Below, one piece after another: positions 33,293 through 41,791 of a stretch of 47,384 nucleotides of DNA. The DNA lies in assembly GCA_964531805.1 (NCBI GenBank), contig CAZHGE010000009.1:1-47384 (forward strand). Direction: 5' to 3'. Within the stretch, counting starts at the first letter, position 1; each line of letters opens with the position of its first letter. This stretch comes from RGIG8767 sp964531805. Its GTDB lineage: Bacteria > Bacillota > Clostridia > Lachnospirales > Lachnospiraceae. The notes beneath the pieces are model-generated. The model was not told the origin of the DNA. It saw nothing but the letters and a program-made list of their open reading frames with translations, and did not search any database. Made by a program: the position numbers and the translations under genes.

Positions 33293-36200
33293 TATGCCTT
33301 CCCTTCGTATACTTCCATTAATTCTTTCTGTGTCAAATATTTCTGTTCACTATTCATTACCGCATCCACCAGCCTTTCCATCACGTCACGTTTTTCCCTG
33401 ATGATTTCACGTGCCTGTTTTAACTGCTGGGATAAGATTTCATTAATCATTTTTTCTATATGCGGATAATTATGGATATTTTCTTCTGCAACTACGGCAA
33501 GTCCCACTTCGTCTTCATACATACCATAGCTACATACCATCTGTGTTGCTAACCGGGTCGCATTTTTTAAGTCTGCAGATGCACTCGGAGTTAAACCATA
33601 TCCAAACTCCTGTTCCGCAGCCCTTCCACCTAACATAGCACAGATTTTCTGAAGAAACTCCTCTTTAGTCGGATGATAAATGATTTCATTTGTTGCAACA
33701 TAACCGCCATAATCGCCTCTTGCCACAACACTCATATAATCCGGCTTTCTTCCATAATACATATAAATCAGAGCATGTCCTGCTTCGTGATAAGCAGTAT
33801 GCTTTACTTCGTCCATGGAATCCACTTCCCGTGCCTCACCGAAATTATACTTTTCAAATACTTCGTCTAAAATAACATCATCCACCGTTTTATTGGACCG
33901 GATACCTTCACGCAAAGCAGCTTCCAGCACATTTTCCAATGCTGCCGGACTCATTCCCTGCGAACGGTTTACAATACTTTCCAATTCTTTTTCTGAAATA
34001 CTGAACATATTGGAATGTAACTTTAACAGTCGTTCCAAAATCCATCTTCTTGCTTCCTTATCCGGCAAATCTACACAGAATGTTCTGTCAAAGCGTCTTG
34101 CAAGTGCCGGGTCAATGGCACTACCCAGATTGGTCGCTGCCATAACTAAAACCGGCTTATCATCCACCTTTTTAAAGCCATCCATTTCTGTCAATAATGC
34201 GTTTAATGCAGAATTAACACCTCGGATTCCTCTGCTGACACCGATTGCGTCAATTTCATCAATGAAAAATACAGCCGGTGCATATTTTCTGGCAACCCTA
34301 AACTGGTGATGTACAAAATCAGCTCCTCCCTGCATCAGTTCATCTGCGCTGATTGCAAGGAAATTAATCCCGGACTCTGTTGCCACAACTTTGGCAAGCG
34401 AAGTCTTTCCCGTTCCGGGTGGTCCATACATCAAAACCCCTCTTGGCGCACGAACTCCTTTTTTGATGTATTCTTTTGGATTTTTCAAATAATCCACAAA
34501 GAACATCAATTCATTCTTTACATCCTTTGTCACGCAGATATCCGTCCATTTCTTATTTGGGCGCAGGCCGTCACTAAGCAGCGTGGACTTGTCTTCTGCT
34601 TCAATAGCCATTTCGAGTTTTAAATTATAGAAGACGATTTTACCCTTATTACGAGCCAAATCCAGTTCATTTCGGGTTTCATAAGTCAAAATCTGATGAC
34701 GCAGTGCTAAGGTATCAACAGCATTTTGACAACATACATCCTTATAAATACCTTCTACCTGTTTATACAACTGTTCTTCTTCTACAAATCCTTCGATTCC
34801 GCACTGGCTTAACTCTTCTTTTTCTCTTTCCGAATAAGAATATCCATCCGCACAAGTAAGCAGATAAACAGGAACTGATCCTTCCAATTCTTTTACCTTC
34901 TGCCAGGCTTTCTTTCCCACAGTATCCACATCTACAATACTCAGACTCTTATTTTGTTCTTCTAACCCCTGCTCATAATCCACAATGGATAAAATAACAT
35001 CTTCCTGCTGTAAAATTGTCTCAAACTCAGCAATATCTGTTGTGGACTTGATCTGTACCCGATTCTTGCGTAATTCTTCACTTTGAAAATCTTTTATTTT
35101 ACCAAAAACAGCAATCGTACAGTCTTTCTCTCCCTCATACAACTGCATAATTTCTTCATCCGCATTGGTAAAATCCATTTCCCACTCAATTTCTTTTACT
35201 CCGCCACTATGATCCAATCCATGCTTTTCTTCTGCCAGAGTCAAAAGATTATATAATTCTCTGTCTATTATTTTACCTGCTAATTTGGACGCATTTCTCG
35301 CATCAGCATTCACCCCTGCTGAAAACTGCACGGTAGATACCATCCAATCACTACCCTGTTCTAAATTATAGCCATACTTTTTCTCAGTCTTTTCAATCTG
35401 TCTGATACTGTCAATTTTAATAACTTTATGAATAGCAGATGCTTTTAAATGATTAAACATAATAATGGTATGTGAAGACAAGCGTGAAATAATTTCCGGT
35501 GGAAAGAATGGAACCTTCGTCTCCACATTTCTATCCTTTAATAACGCATCCACAACAACACTGTCCGGAATCAAAGCAAGATTTTCTTTCGTTCCACTAT
35601 TATATAACTGCTTTCCTGCATTGGTTGTCATGATAATGATTACATCTTCAAATGAAATATTTTTCTCATAATACCTGTCGAAACCAACGCCTTCATCCAA
35701 AATGCGCAAAAAAGCCTGTATAACCGTTCTGTTTGCCTTTTCAATTTCGTCCAGCAAAATGATACTCCGCGGGTTTTTACTTATATAATCCGTTAACACA
35801 CCCGGTTGTGCATTTTTCCAGAATTCGCGAACACCCATAACTTCTTCAACACTCTCGTAGTGCTGATAACTTGACATATCAAAACGTCTATAAGGGATTC
35901 CTAAAACAGCCGCCAGATTTTCCGCCGTATATGTTTTTCCAACACCGGGTGGTCCTGCAAATAAAAATACCCCTCTCGGACCTCTCTTTTTATTCCCAAT
36001 CCACATATTTTTTTCGTTATTGAAATAAGCATTTTCCAATTTGTCAATGGCTTCATTCTGTCCGATTACCACTTCTTTTAACGAAATACCAATTGCAGCT
36101 GCCTGCATAACCAAATCCTGCATGGACAAATCCGGTTCTGTATTTTGACACTCAACTTCTTTAATATCCTTATTCGGATATAGTCCAGATAGTTTGAGCA

Positions 36201-37083
36201 GTCCCTCCGCATAAACCGGATTCGTGGTCAATTCCTCGTACAAACTAATCAGTGAATGTCCGCCATTTTTAATATATGTCTTCATTGCCTCATAAGCCGG
36301 AGGAACTTTTTTTATGTATGCACTATTCTCATTTGATGCGGAAGCATTATTTCTTAATCGTAAATCTGCCAAATCTATCGCCTCTAAATGGGATAGTCTC
36401 TCCTTAAGAGTACGATATTCCTCCGATTTATAAAAATGATTCTTCAGTATATCAAGTTCTCGAACATTCATTATATTAAGAATGTTATATTGTTCCATTG
36501 CCATTTCAGGATCAAGAATTAAGTATAAAAGACCTGTATACAAGGAATTGGCCGAATAGCGGCCTACATAAGTGCCTCCGGTTACAAAAGTTTTCTCAGA
36601 CCCCACCCAGGCAAGTAAAAATTCAAGCCAGGGGGTATTACCACGGGTATTATGATTGAATTTCAGAAGTTTAAAAATTTCTGCTTCTTCTTTTTCCTTT
36701 TGACGCAGCTTTTCTAATTTCTCATCGACTTCACTTTTTTGAACCGGTGCTGTCGGCTTTTCTGCCGCCTGCGTGGATTGTGTATCTTCCGGCACATAAA
36801 ATGGCAGATCACAATCCATATCATCCACATCCATAAAACGCTTTGGATCCTTTTCCTCCTGAGAATCCTCAGGTATCTCTTCTTTTAAATACTCATTTGC
36901 CTGCTTAATGGCATACGCAAGACTATTTTCTAAAGTTTCATCATTCTGATCCAGTTCATCTAAATAAGAAAAACTGCGTATTTTTCCACCTTCATACTTC
37001 TGAACCTGCTCATAAGCATCCAGATACTTCATGTAAATTCCCGGCTTACGCCCTACCTTTACAGCATATATTTTTTTCTTCAT
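33292..37083 (-). CDS. Soluble double AAA+ protease: ClpB-type AAA+ joined to FtsH-type AAA+/M41
   Basis: 1263 residues, no membrane segment. Order: 1-42 a viroplasmin/RNase H1-N-like domain (YAVKVGRKPGIYMKY, YEGGKIRSFSY); charged linker; helical domain 150-340; AAA+ 1 at 345-620 of the ClpA/B C-terminal type (Walker A GPPGVGKT 377-384, Walker B IILLDEIEKA with Asp445-Glu446, sensor TTNAG 486-490, Arg534); a receiver-like alpha/beta segment 655-785; AAA+ 2 at 840-1080 of FtsH type (GPPGTGKT 887-894, FIDEID 940-945, RRFDR 996-1000); M41 peptidase 1085-1260 with HEAGH (His1099, Glu1100, His1103) and third zinc ligand Asp1171. All catalytic residues are present. The FtsH pore aromatic is replaced by L-M-Q-G. 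FtsH itself is membrane bound and has one AAA+ ring, so this is a different machine. First gene of a coupled operon with two Hsp70-like proteins. Confidence 0.88.
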   Translation of the reverse strand: MKKKIYAVKVGRKPGIYMKYLDAYEQVQKYEGGKIRSFSYLDELDQNDETLENSLAYAIKQANEYLKEEIPEDSQEEKDPKRFMDVDDMDCDLPFYVPEDTQSTQAAEKPTAPVQKSEVDEKLEKLRQKEKEEAEIFKLLKFNHNTRGNTPWLEFLLAWVGSEKTFVTGGTYVGRYSANSLYTGLLYLILDPEMAMEQYNILNIMNVRELDILKNHFYKSEEYRTLKERLSHLEAIDLADLRLRNNASASNENSAYIKKVPPAYEAMKTYIKNGGHSLISLYEELTTNPVYAEGLLKLSGLYPNKDIKEVECQNTEPDLSMQDLVMQAAAIGISLKEVVIGQNEAIDKLENAYFNNEKNMWIGNKKRGPRGVFLFAGPPGVGKTYTAENLAAVLGIPYRRFDMSSYQHYESVEEVMGVREFWKNAQPGVLTDYISKNPRSIILLDEIEKANRTVIQAFLRILDEGVGFDRYYEKNISFEDVIIIMTTNAGKQLYNSGTKENLALIPDSVVVDALLKDRNVETKVPFFPPEIISRLSSHTIIMFNHLKASAIHKVIKIDSIRQIEKTEKKYGYNLEQGSDWMVSTVQFSAGVNADARNASKLAGKIIDRELYNLLTLAEEKHGLDHSGGVKEIEWEMDFTNADEEIMQLYEGEKDCTIAVFGKIKDFQSEELRKNRVQIKSTTDIAEFETILQQEDVILSIVDYEQGLEEQNKSLSIVDVDTVGKKAWQKVKELEGSVPVYLLTCADGYSYSEREKEELSQCGIEGFVEEEQLYKQVEGIYKDVCCQNAVDTLALRHQILTYETRNELDLARNKGKIVFYNLKLEMAIEAEDKSTLLSDGLRPNKKWTDICVTKDVKNELMFFVDYLKNPKEYIKKGVRAPRGVLMYGPPGTGKTSLAKVVATESGINFLAISADELMQGGADFVHHQFRVARKYAPAVFFIDEIDAIGVSRGIRGVNSALNALLTEMDGFKKVDDKPVLVMAATNLGSAIDPALARRFDRTFCVDLPDKEARRWILERLLKLHSNMFSISEKELESIVNRSQGMSPAALENVLEAALREGIRSNKTVDDVILDEVFEKYNFGEAREVDSMDEVKHTAYHEAGHALIYMYYGRKPDYMSVVARGDYGGYVATNEIIYHPTKEEFLQKICAMLGGRAAEQEFGYGLTPSASADLKNATRLATQMVCSYGMYEDEVGLAVVAEENIHNYPHIEKMINEILSQQLKQAREIIREKRDVMERLVDAVMNSEQKYLTQKELMEVYEGKA

Positions 37084-37239
37084 ATGTAGTCCTCTCTTTT
37101 ATAAATAAACCTTTTCTGTTTTGTATACTATTTGAAACACTACAAAATATTTTATCAAATAATTACATACATAGAAAGAAATTATTTATATTTTATCTAC
37201 AAACATCTCTCCGATTATTGCAAAAGTAAATTTCATAAA

Positions 37240-37542
37240 TTATGGCAGCATCCTCTTTAATTTGTACCTTAAATATGAATGATAACCTTCTTCAATGCTG
37301 TAAATATCATACCCTCTCTTTGATAAATATTCTGCGTATTCATCACTAGTCTCACCTGTATAGCAAAACAAATAGATTCTTTTGTTTCTTGGCAGACGCG
37401 GTGCATATCTTAATAACTCTTTGTGATACACATTAACAGCCCCCGGAATTGTCTCTTTTCTATAATCTTCCGGTTTGCGCAGATCAATTAAAATTTTAGG
37501 GTTTGTATCTTTTAAAACAGCATCCAGACTTTTACGAAACAT
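37240..37542 (-). CDS. Single-domain rhodanese-like protein
   Basis: 100 residues from ATG 37542 (AAGGAGG eight bases upstream). ILIDLRKPEDYRKETIPGAVNV and the active-site loop LFCYTGETSD with the candidate catalytic Cys identify a rhodanese fold, sulfur carrier or sulfurtransferase. It lies 157 bases upstream of the AAA-protease gene and is not obviously coupled to it. Confidence 0.88.
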   Translation of the reverse strand: MFRKSLDAVLKDTNPKILIDLRKPEDYRKETIPGAVNVYHKELLRYAPRLPRNKRIYLFCYTGETSDEYAEYLSKRGYDIYSIEEGYHSYLRYKLKRMLP

Positions 37543-37626
37543 AGGCACTTCCTCCTTGTACTAATATCATATGCAGAATTTGTCGTTTGTTGTCCATTTA
37601 TGGAAAAGATGATTTTCTAATTGGGT

Positions 37627-37665
37627 AAAAAAAGAAGCCTGAACAAAATCCAGACTTCTTTTTCC
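37627..37665 (-). terminator. Terminator of feoB operon
   Basis: GAAG-CTG / CAG-CTTC stem with one internal mismatch, flanked by A and T runs, 20 bases after the small Feo gene. Confidence 0.75.
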
Positions 37666-37685
37666 TCTTGCCAAAAGCAATACTA

Positions 37686-37862
37686 CTATTGTTCCCCATC
37701 CTGTAAATGACACGCCCCGTTACAAGATCCACAACTGCCAGAGCATGTTGCACCATCCGGACAGCCAATACATTTTACACCCTTCTTTTTTTCTTTCATA
37801 ATGTATATAACGGCTGCGCCTACAATTACCAGTACAATGATTCCTACAATGAGATTTGCCAT
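37686..37862 (-). CDS. FeoB-associated Cys-rich membrane protein
   Basis: 58 residues: MANLIVGIIVLVIVGAAVIY membrane segment (1-20), a Lys-rich turn (KEKKKG), then a Cys-rich tail (Cys31, 34, 40, 44, 47, 51) with CIGCPDG and SCGSC. AAAGGAG lies seven bases before the ATG. Small proteins of this layout follow feoB in many Firmicutes and are thought to help iron passage; function is inferred. It starts 60 bases after feoB. Confidence 0.88.
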   Translation of the reverse strand: MANLIVGIIVLVIVGAAVIYIMKEKKKGVKCIGCPDGATCSGSCGSCNGACHLQDGEQ

Positions 37863-37922
37863 AACACTACTCCTTTATAAAACGCAAGGGCGATACGCTC
37901 TGCACACCGCCCTTTTGTAACC

Positions 37923-39926
37923 TTAATTTGCACTTAATTGATATTCTGATTTAAACTGCTTATTGGTTCTCTGAATCAATACCACTAAAATAGCCGCCAT
38001 AATGATTACTGCAATCAAACCTGGTACAAATCCTGCTCCAAGAGCACCTGTTGTAATCAGGGTACCAATCTGGTATACAAAAAATGCAATCGAATATCCT
38101 GTTCCTAACTGAAGAGCGATACCGCCCCATAACCATTTTGCACTCTGCATTTCAGAGTTCATAGCACCGAGTGCTGCAAAACAAGGTGGTGTATAAAGGT
38201 TAAACATAAGATATGCAAGTGCTGCTACTTTTGTTAAGCCCATAGCAACCGCCACTTCGTTTGCACCGCCAACTAATGCTAATTCTTCTGTATCAATAAA
38301 GTTAGTCAAAGCATAACATACTGCCAATGTACCTACAACATTTTCTTTTGCGATAAAGCCTGTAACAGCAGCTGCTGCTAACTGCCATGCACAAACACCA
38401 ACGATTGGTACTAAAATGTAAGCAATCGGAGATGCTATGGAAGCAAGGATAGAAGTATTTTCCATACCTTCTTCTACCACCTGTAAACTCCAGTTAAATG
38501 ACTGCATAATCTGTACAACTGTATTACATACTAAAATAACAGTACCAGCCTTCACAATATAAGCCTTACCACGTGAAAGCATGGAAAATGCCGCTCTCTT
38601 AAGGCTTGGAAGCTTATATTCCGGAAGTTCAATGATAAAGAATGATTTTCTATATTTATGACCTGTTAATTTCTTTACTAATAAAGCACCTAATAAAATA
38701 AGTACAATACCTACTAAGTACATCAAAGGTCCAACCCATGGGGCATCGGAAAAGAATGCTCCTGCAAATAATGCAATAACAGGCAGTTTCGCACCACAAG
38801 GCATGAAAGGTGTCAACATAGCTGTTGCTCTGCGTTCTCTTTCGTTACGAATTGTACGGCATGCCATAACACCAGGGATTGCACAGCCAGTACCGATTAC
38901 CATAGGAATAATAGATTTACCAGATAAACCTACTTTTTTAAAAATCGGATCCAATACTACTGTTGCACGTGCCATGTAACCGCAATCCTCTAATAACGCA
39001 ATCAGGAAGTACATAACCATAACCAGCGGAAGGAAACCAACAACGGCACCAACACCACCGATAATACCATCAACGAGTAATGCCTGCATAAATGGAGAAG
39101 CGCCTTCTACCATACCGGCAACCCATTCCTGGAAAGTTTCAATCCATCCTACTAACCAGTCTGCAATCCATGTTCCAACTGTTGACTGTGAAATGTAGAA
39201 TACTAAGAACATAACCAATGCAAAGATTGGAATTCCGATAAATTTGTTTGTAAGAACGGCATCGATCTTATCCTGACTGTTTTTATCTTTTGTAAATACT
39301 TTACGGTCCTCTACTTCTTTTACAATCTGATTTACAAATGCAAAACGCTTTCTATCAGCAGCTTCTACTTCTGCTTTGCTCGTAAGGTCGATATCTTCCT
39401 GTACATATGTAGCTTTCTGTTCGCAGCCTTTTAAAGAAACAGCCTTTCTTACTAATTCCTTTAAACCATTATCATTAGAAGATGTCGAAATTGTTTCCAC
39501 AACCGGACAGCCCAGCTTCTCAGATAATTTTTCCACATTGATCTCAGTGTTTTTCTTTTCGTTGATATCGCTCTTATTTAATGCAACTACAACCGGAACA
39601 CCTAACTCTAAAATCTGTGTTGTAAAAAACAAACTTCTGCTCAAGTTTGTTGCATCCACGATATTGATAATAACATCGGGCTTTTCATTTTTTACATAAC
39701 CACTTGTGATGCTTTCTTCTGATGTAAAAGGAGACATGGAATAGGCACCCGGTAAATCGACTGCGATCAACTCCTCTGATCCATCCACATAGTTTTTCTT
39801 AATTGGACTTTCTTTCTTTTCTACTGTAACACCAGCCCAGTTACCAACACGCTCATTTCTACCTGTCAGCGCATTGTACATGGTGGTCTTACCACTGTTT
39901 GGATTACCTGCAAATGCAATTCTCAT
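37923..39926 (-). CDS. feoB: Ferrous iron transport protein B
   Basis: 667 residues. N-terminal GTPase domain with G1 GNPNSGKTT, G3 DLPG, G4 NKSD; a GDI-like linker to about 200; then about 8-11 membrane segments with two Gate motifs. Imports Fe(II) under anoxic conditions. GAGGAGG supports the start. A GTTAG-N6-CTAAC dyad lies 60 bases upstream and separates it from the feoA terminator, so feoB has its own iron-controlled promoter. Confidence 0.96.
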   Translation of the reverse strand: MRIAFAGNPNSGKTTMYNALTGRNERVGNWAGVTVEKKESPIKKNYVDGSEELIAVDLPGAYSMSPFTSEESITSGYVKNEKPDVIINIVDATNLSRSLFFTTQILELGVPVVVALNKSDINEKKNTEINVEKLSEKLGCPVVETISTSSNDNGLKELVRKAVSLKGCEQKATYVQEDIDLTSKAEVEAADRKRFAFVNQIVKEVEDRKVFTKDKNSQDKIDAVLTNKFIGIPIFALVMFLVFYISQSTVGTWIADWLVGWIETFQEWVAGMVEGASPFMQALLVDGIIGGVGAVVGFLPLVMVMYFLIALLEDCGYMARATVVLDPIFKKVGLSGKSIIPMVIGTGCAIPGVMACRTIRNERERRATAMLTPFMPCGAKLPVIALFAGAFFSDAPWVGPLMYLVGIVLILLGALLVKKLTGHKYRKSFFIIELPEYKLPSLKRAAFSMLSRGKAYIVKAGTVILVCNTVVQIMQSFNWSLQVVEEGMENTSILASIASPIAYILVPIVGVCAWQLAAAAVTGFIAKENVVGTLAVCYALTNFIDTEELALVGGANEVAVAMGLTKVAALAYLMFNLYTPPCFAALGAMNSEMQSAKWLWGGIALQLGTGYSIAFFVYQIGTLITTGALGAGFVPGLIAVIIMAAILVVLIQRTNKQFKSEYQLSAN

Positions 39927-39985
39927 TACAATTCCTCCTCATTTTCACTCTTTTTCAAACTTTAGATTCGTCTTTGGTAACCTTT

Positions 39986-40001
39986 GTTAGTGCAAACTAA
40001 C
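39986..40001 (-). promoter_or_regulatory. Iron-regulator dyad upstream of feoB
   Basis: GTTAG-TGCAAA-CTAAC, the same half-sites and spacer length as the two dyads at 40329 and 40619. Probable operator for the DtxR-type repressor. Confidence 0.65.
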
Positions 40002-40016
40002 CTTTTGCCATAAAAA

Positions 40017-40037
40017 ATAGTGACCTTATATCACTAT
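40017..40037 (-). terminator. Terminator of feoA
   Basis: ATAGTGA / TCACTAT stem followed by six T residues on the minus strand, 16 bases past the feoA stop codon. Confidence 0.8.
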
Positions 40038-40052
40038 TCTTGTTGAACTATT

Positions 40053-40265
40053 TTATATTGAAATAGCTGCTGCTAAATCATTATCAATATTATATCGGGC
40101 ATCCTTGATGGAAACGACACATCCACCCTTCAAATGGGAAATAACCGTGATCGGCTCTCCGCTGTAACATCCTAATGAAAATAAGAAAGAATTCAATTCC
40201 TCATCATCTGTTACAATATCCTTAATTATGTATTCTTCGCCAACATTCGCATCTTTTAGATTCAT
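40053..40265 (-). CDS. feoA: Ferrous iron transport protein A
   Basis: 70 residues, one small SH3-like domain (LFSLGCYSGEPITVI, VVSIKDARYNIDNDLAAAI). Cytosolic partner required for FeoB function. AGGAGAAGG precedes the ATG. It is on its own transcript because a terminator lies between it and feoB. Confidence 0.9.
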   Translation of the reverse strand: MNLKDANVGEEYIIKDIVTDDEELNSFLFSLGCYSGEPITVISHLKGGCVVSIKDARYNIDNDLAAAISI

Positions 40266-40328
40266 AACCTTCTCCTATTAATCTGCTATGTAGGAACCAC
40301 TTACTTTAGCCAAACATCACTAATCTCA

Positions 40329-40344
40329 GTTAGATTATTCTAAC
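40329..40344 (-). promoter_or_regulatory. Iron-regulator dyad upstream of feoA
   Basis: GTTAG-ATTATT-CTAAC, 64 bases before the feoA start codon. Confidence 0.65.
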
Positions 40345-40547
40345 CTTCATAAGCATACTAATACAAAAAATTCTCATTGTCAATTCTTTTTTGAAAATAT
40401 TTTCCAATTTCTTGCTCCGATTTTTGGATACTTCTACCAAAGCTTTACATGATCCGCCAACAACTTCCTTTTCCATTCCTGCAACAGAAAAAGGCAAATG
40501 CTCTTGCATTCATGCAATAGCATTCACCTTTTCTCTGGAGTTTGTGA

Positions 40548-40573
40548 TTTGTTAAATAAGTTTGTTAAATAAG
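40548..40573. repeat. Tandem 13-base direct repeat
   Basis: Two identical adjacent copies of TTTGTTAAATAAG, placed between the hairpin and the operator of the repressor gene. Could be a binding site for a regulator or a sequence duplication. Confidence 0.8.
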
Positions 40574-40618
40574 CTAATTATTGCAGTAAACAGTATGTAT
40601 TTGTTTCTGCTTACTCAA

Positions 40619-40634
40619 GTTAGTTTAGCCTAAC
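40619..40634 (+). promoter_or_regulatory. Iron-regulator dyad upstream of the repressor gene
   Basis: GTTAG-TTTAGC-CTAAC (with matching A and T outside, 14 of 18 symmetric), 33 bases before the -35 of the repressor promoter. Confidence 0.65.
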
Positions 40635-40666
40635 TTTACTCATTTGTCAATACCCAAAATGCTTCG

Positions 40667-40695
40667 TTGAAAAAAAGGACAAAACGTGCTATCCT
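40667..40695 (+). promoter_or_regulatory. Promoter of the DtxR-type repressor gene
   Basis: TTGAAA (40667-40672), 17 bases, TATCCT (40690-40695); start codon 28 bases downstream. Confidence 0.55.
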
Positions 40696-40722
40696 TATTT
40701 TATGTCTGAAAGGGGTATACAT

Positions 40723-41085
40723 ATGAATGTAAATGAATCAGCCGAGAATTATCTCGAAACCATATTAATGCTTAGTAAAAAATTACCAGTAGTCCGTTCT
40801 GTGGATGTTGCCAATGAGTTAGGATTTAAAAAGTCCAGTGTCAGCATCGCTATGAAAAATCTCCGTGAAAAGAACCATATCACGGTTACGGATGCCGGCT
40901 ATATCTATTTAACAGAGTCCGGAAAAGAAATTGCGGACATGATTTTTGAACGCCACGAATTATTAACCTCATGGCTGATAGGACTTGGAGTTCCTGAAGA
41001 AATCGCTTCGGAAGATGCCTGTAAGGTAGAACATGTAATCAGCAAAGAAACTTTTGATGCAATCAAGCAGATTGCCCGAAAATAA
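40723..41085 (+). CDS. DtxR/IdeR-family iron-dependent repressor
   Basis: 120 residues from ATG 40723 (AAGGGG seven bases upstream). Winged helix 1-65 (VRSVDVANELGFKKSSVSIAMKNL) and a metal/dimer domain 66-120; the C-terminal SH3-like domain is absent. Metal residues His78, Cys100, Glu103 and His104 align with DtxR His79, Cys102, Glu105 and His106. MntR has Glu where this has Cys100, so iron is more likely than manganese. Divergent from feoA with matching operators at all three local promoters. Confidence 0.88.
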   Translation: MNVNESAENYLETILMLSKKLPVVRSVDVANELGFKKSSVSIAMKNLREKNHITVTDAGYIYLTESGKEIADMIFERHELLTSWLIGLGVPEEIASEDACKVEHVISKETFDAIKQIARK

Positions 41086-41099
41086 ATGGAAGCAAGGTA

Positions 41100-41756
41100 T
41101 CACAGTACCTTGCTTCCATTTACTTTTAGTTTGAATTTTGCGCCGAGCATTTCTGCTGCACGTCTGCACATAACCATGCGTCCTAAGAAGATTTCGAAAT
41201 ATTCGTACATGGTACAAATTTCCTCATCGACTGTTAAACTTAGCGTGATCACTTTTTTCTCCGTATCAACTAACAGTTCTGTTCCCGTTACCGCATAATT
41301 AACTTGATCGTGGATATCAAAACTGGATGTAATATTGGAGCGGACACGATTACGCCTAACATCCGTCTTATCCGCAATGATTACTGCTGCCGAAACTGCA
41401 TCTACTGCTGTTCCGGTAGATTCATCGTGATTCCCGATGGTTGCCATCACTGTAATCCGGTCTTCCAAAGTCATATCGGTATCTCTCAAAATAGTATCTG
41501 CCAAAAGAGCACCATATTCTGCATGGCGTGAGCGGTTAATGGCATTACCGATGTCATGCATGTAACCAGCAATCTTTGCCAGTTCAATCGTATGTTCATC
41601 ATAACCAAACTCTTTTAATATAGAAGCCGCGCGCTCTGCAACCAAAGCAGAATGACCAGCGGAATGATCGGTATAGCCCAGTACACCCAGATTATCATTT
41701 CCTTTTTTTATATAAGCATTTACCACTTCATTTTGCTTAATTTCCTGATATGTCAT
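41100..41756 (-). CDS. HD-domain protein, putative phosphohydrolase
   Basis: 218 residues from ATG 41756 (GGAAGGTG six bases upstream). HD-superfamily motifs GYTDHSAGH, YMHDIGNAINRSRH and IGNHDESTG give a full His-Asp metal set, so a nucleotide phosphohydrolase is plausible. The C-terminal 60 residues form a separate alpha/beta segment. Convergent with the repressor gene; the 14-base gap between them has the near-repeat AAGCAAGGTA / TACCTTGCTT, which can form a hairpin around both stops. Confidence 0.8.
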   Translation of the reverse strand: MTYQEIKQNEVVNAYIKKGNDNLGVLGYTDHSAGHSALVAERAASILKEFGYDEHTIELAKIAGYMHDIGNAINRSRHAEYGALLADTILRDTDMTLEDRITVMATIGNHDESTGTAVDAVSAAVIIADKTDVRRNRVRSNITSSFDIHDQVNYAVTGTELLVDTEKKVITLSLTVDEEICTMYEYFEIFLGRMVMCRRAAEMLGAKFKLKVNGSKVL

Positions 41757-41791
41757 GTGTTTCACCTTCCTGCTTTAAGCTATCTGCTACA

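Larger units (their letters stand above)
40266..40722. other. 457-base regulatory intergenic region between feoA and the repressor gene
   Basis: No gene seen. It contains two iron-type dyads (40329, 40619), a long hairpin with symmetric two-base bulges at about 40487-40536 (AAAAGG, AATGCT, TGCA arms), and two perfect adjacent 13-base repeats, TTTGTTAAATAAG, at 40548-40573. Confidence 0.6.
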
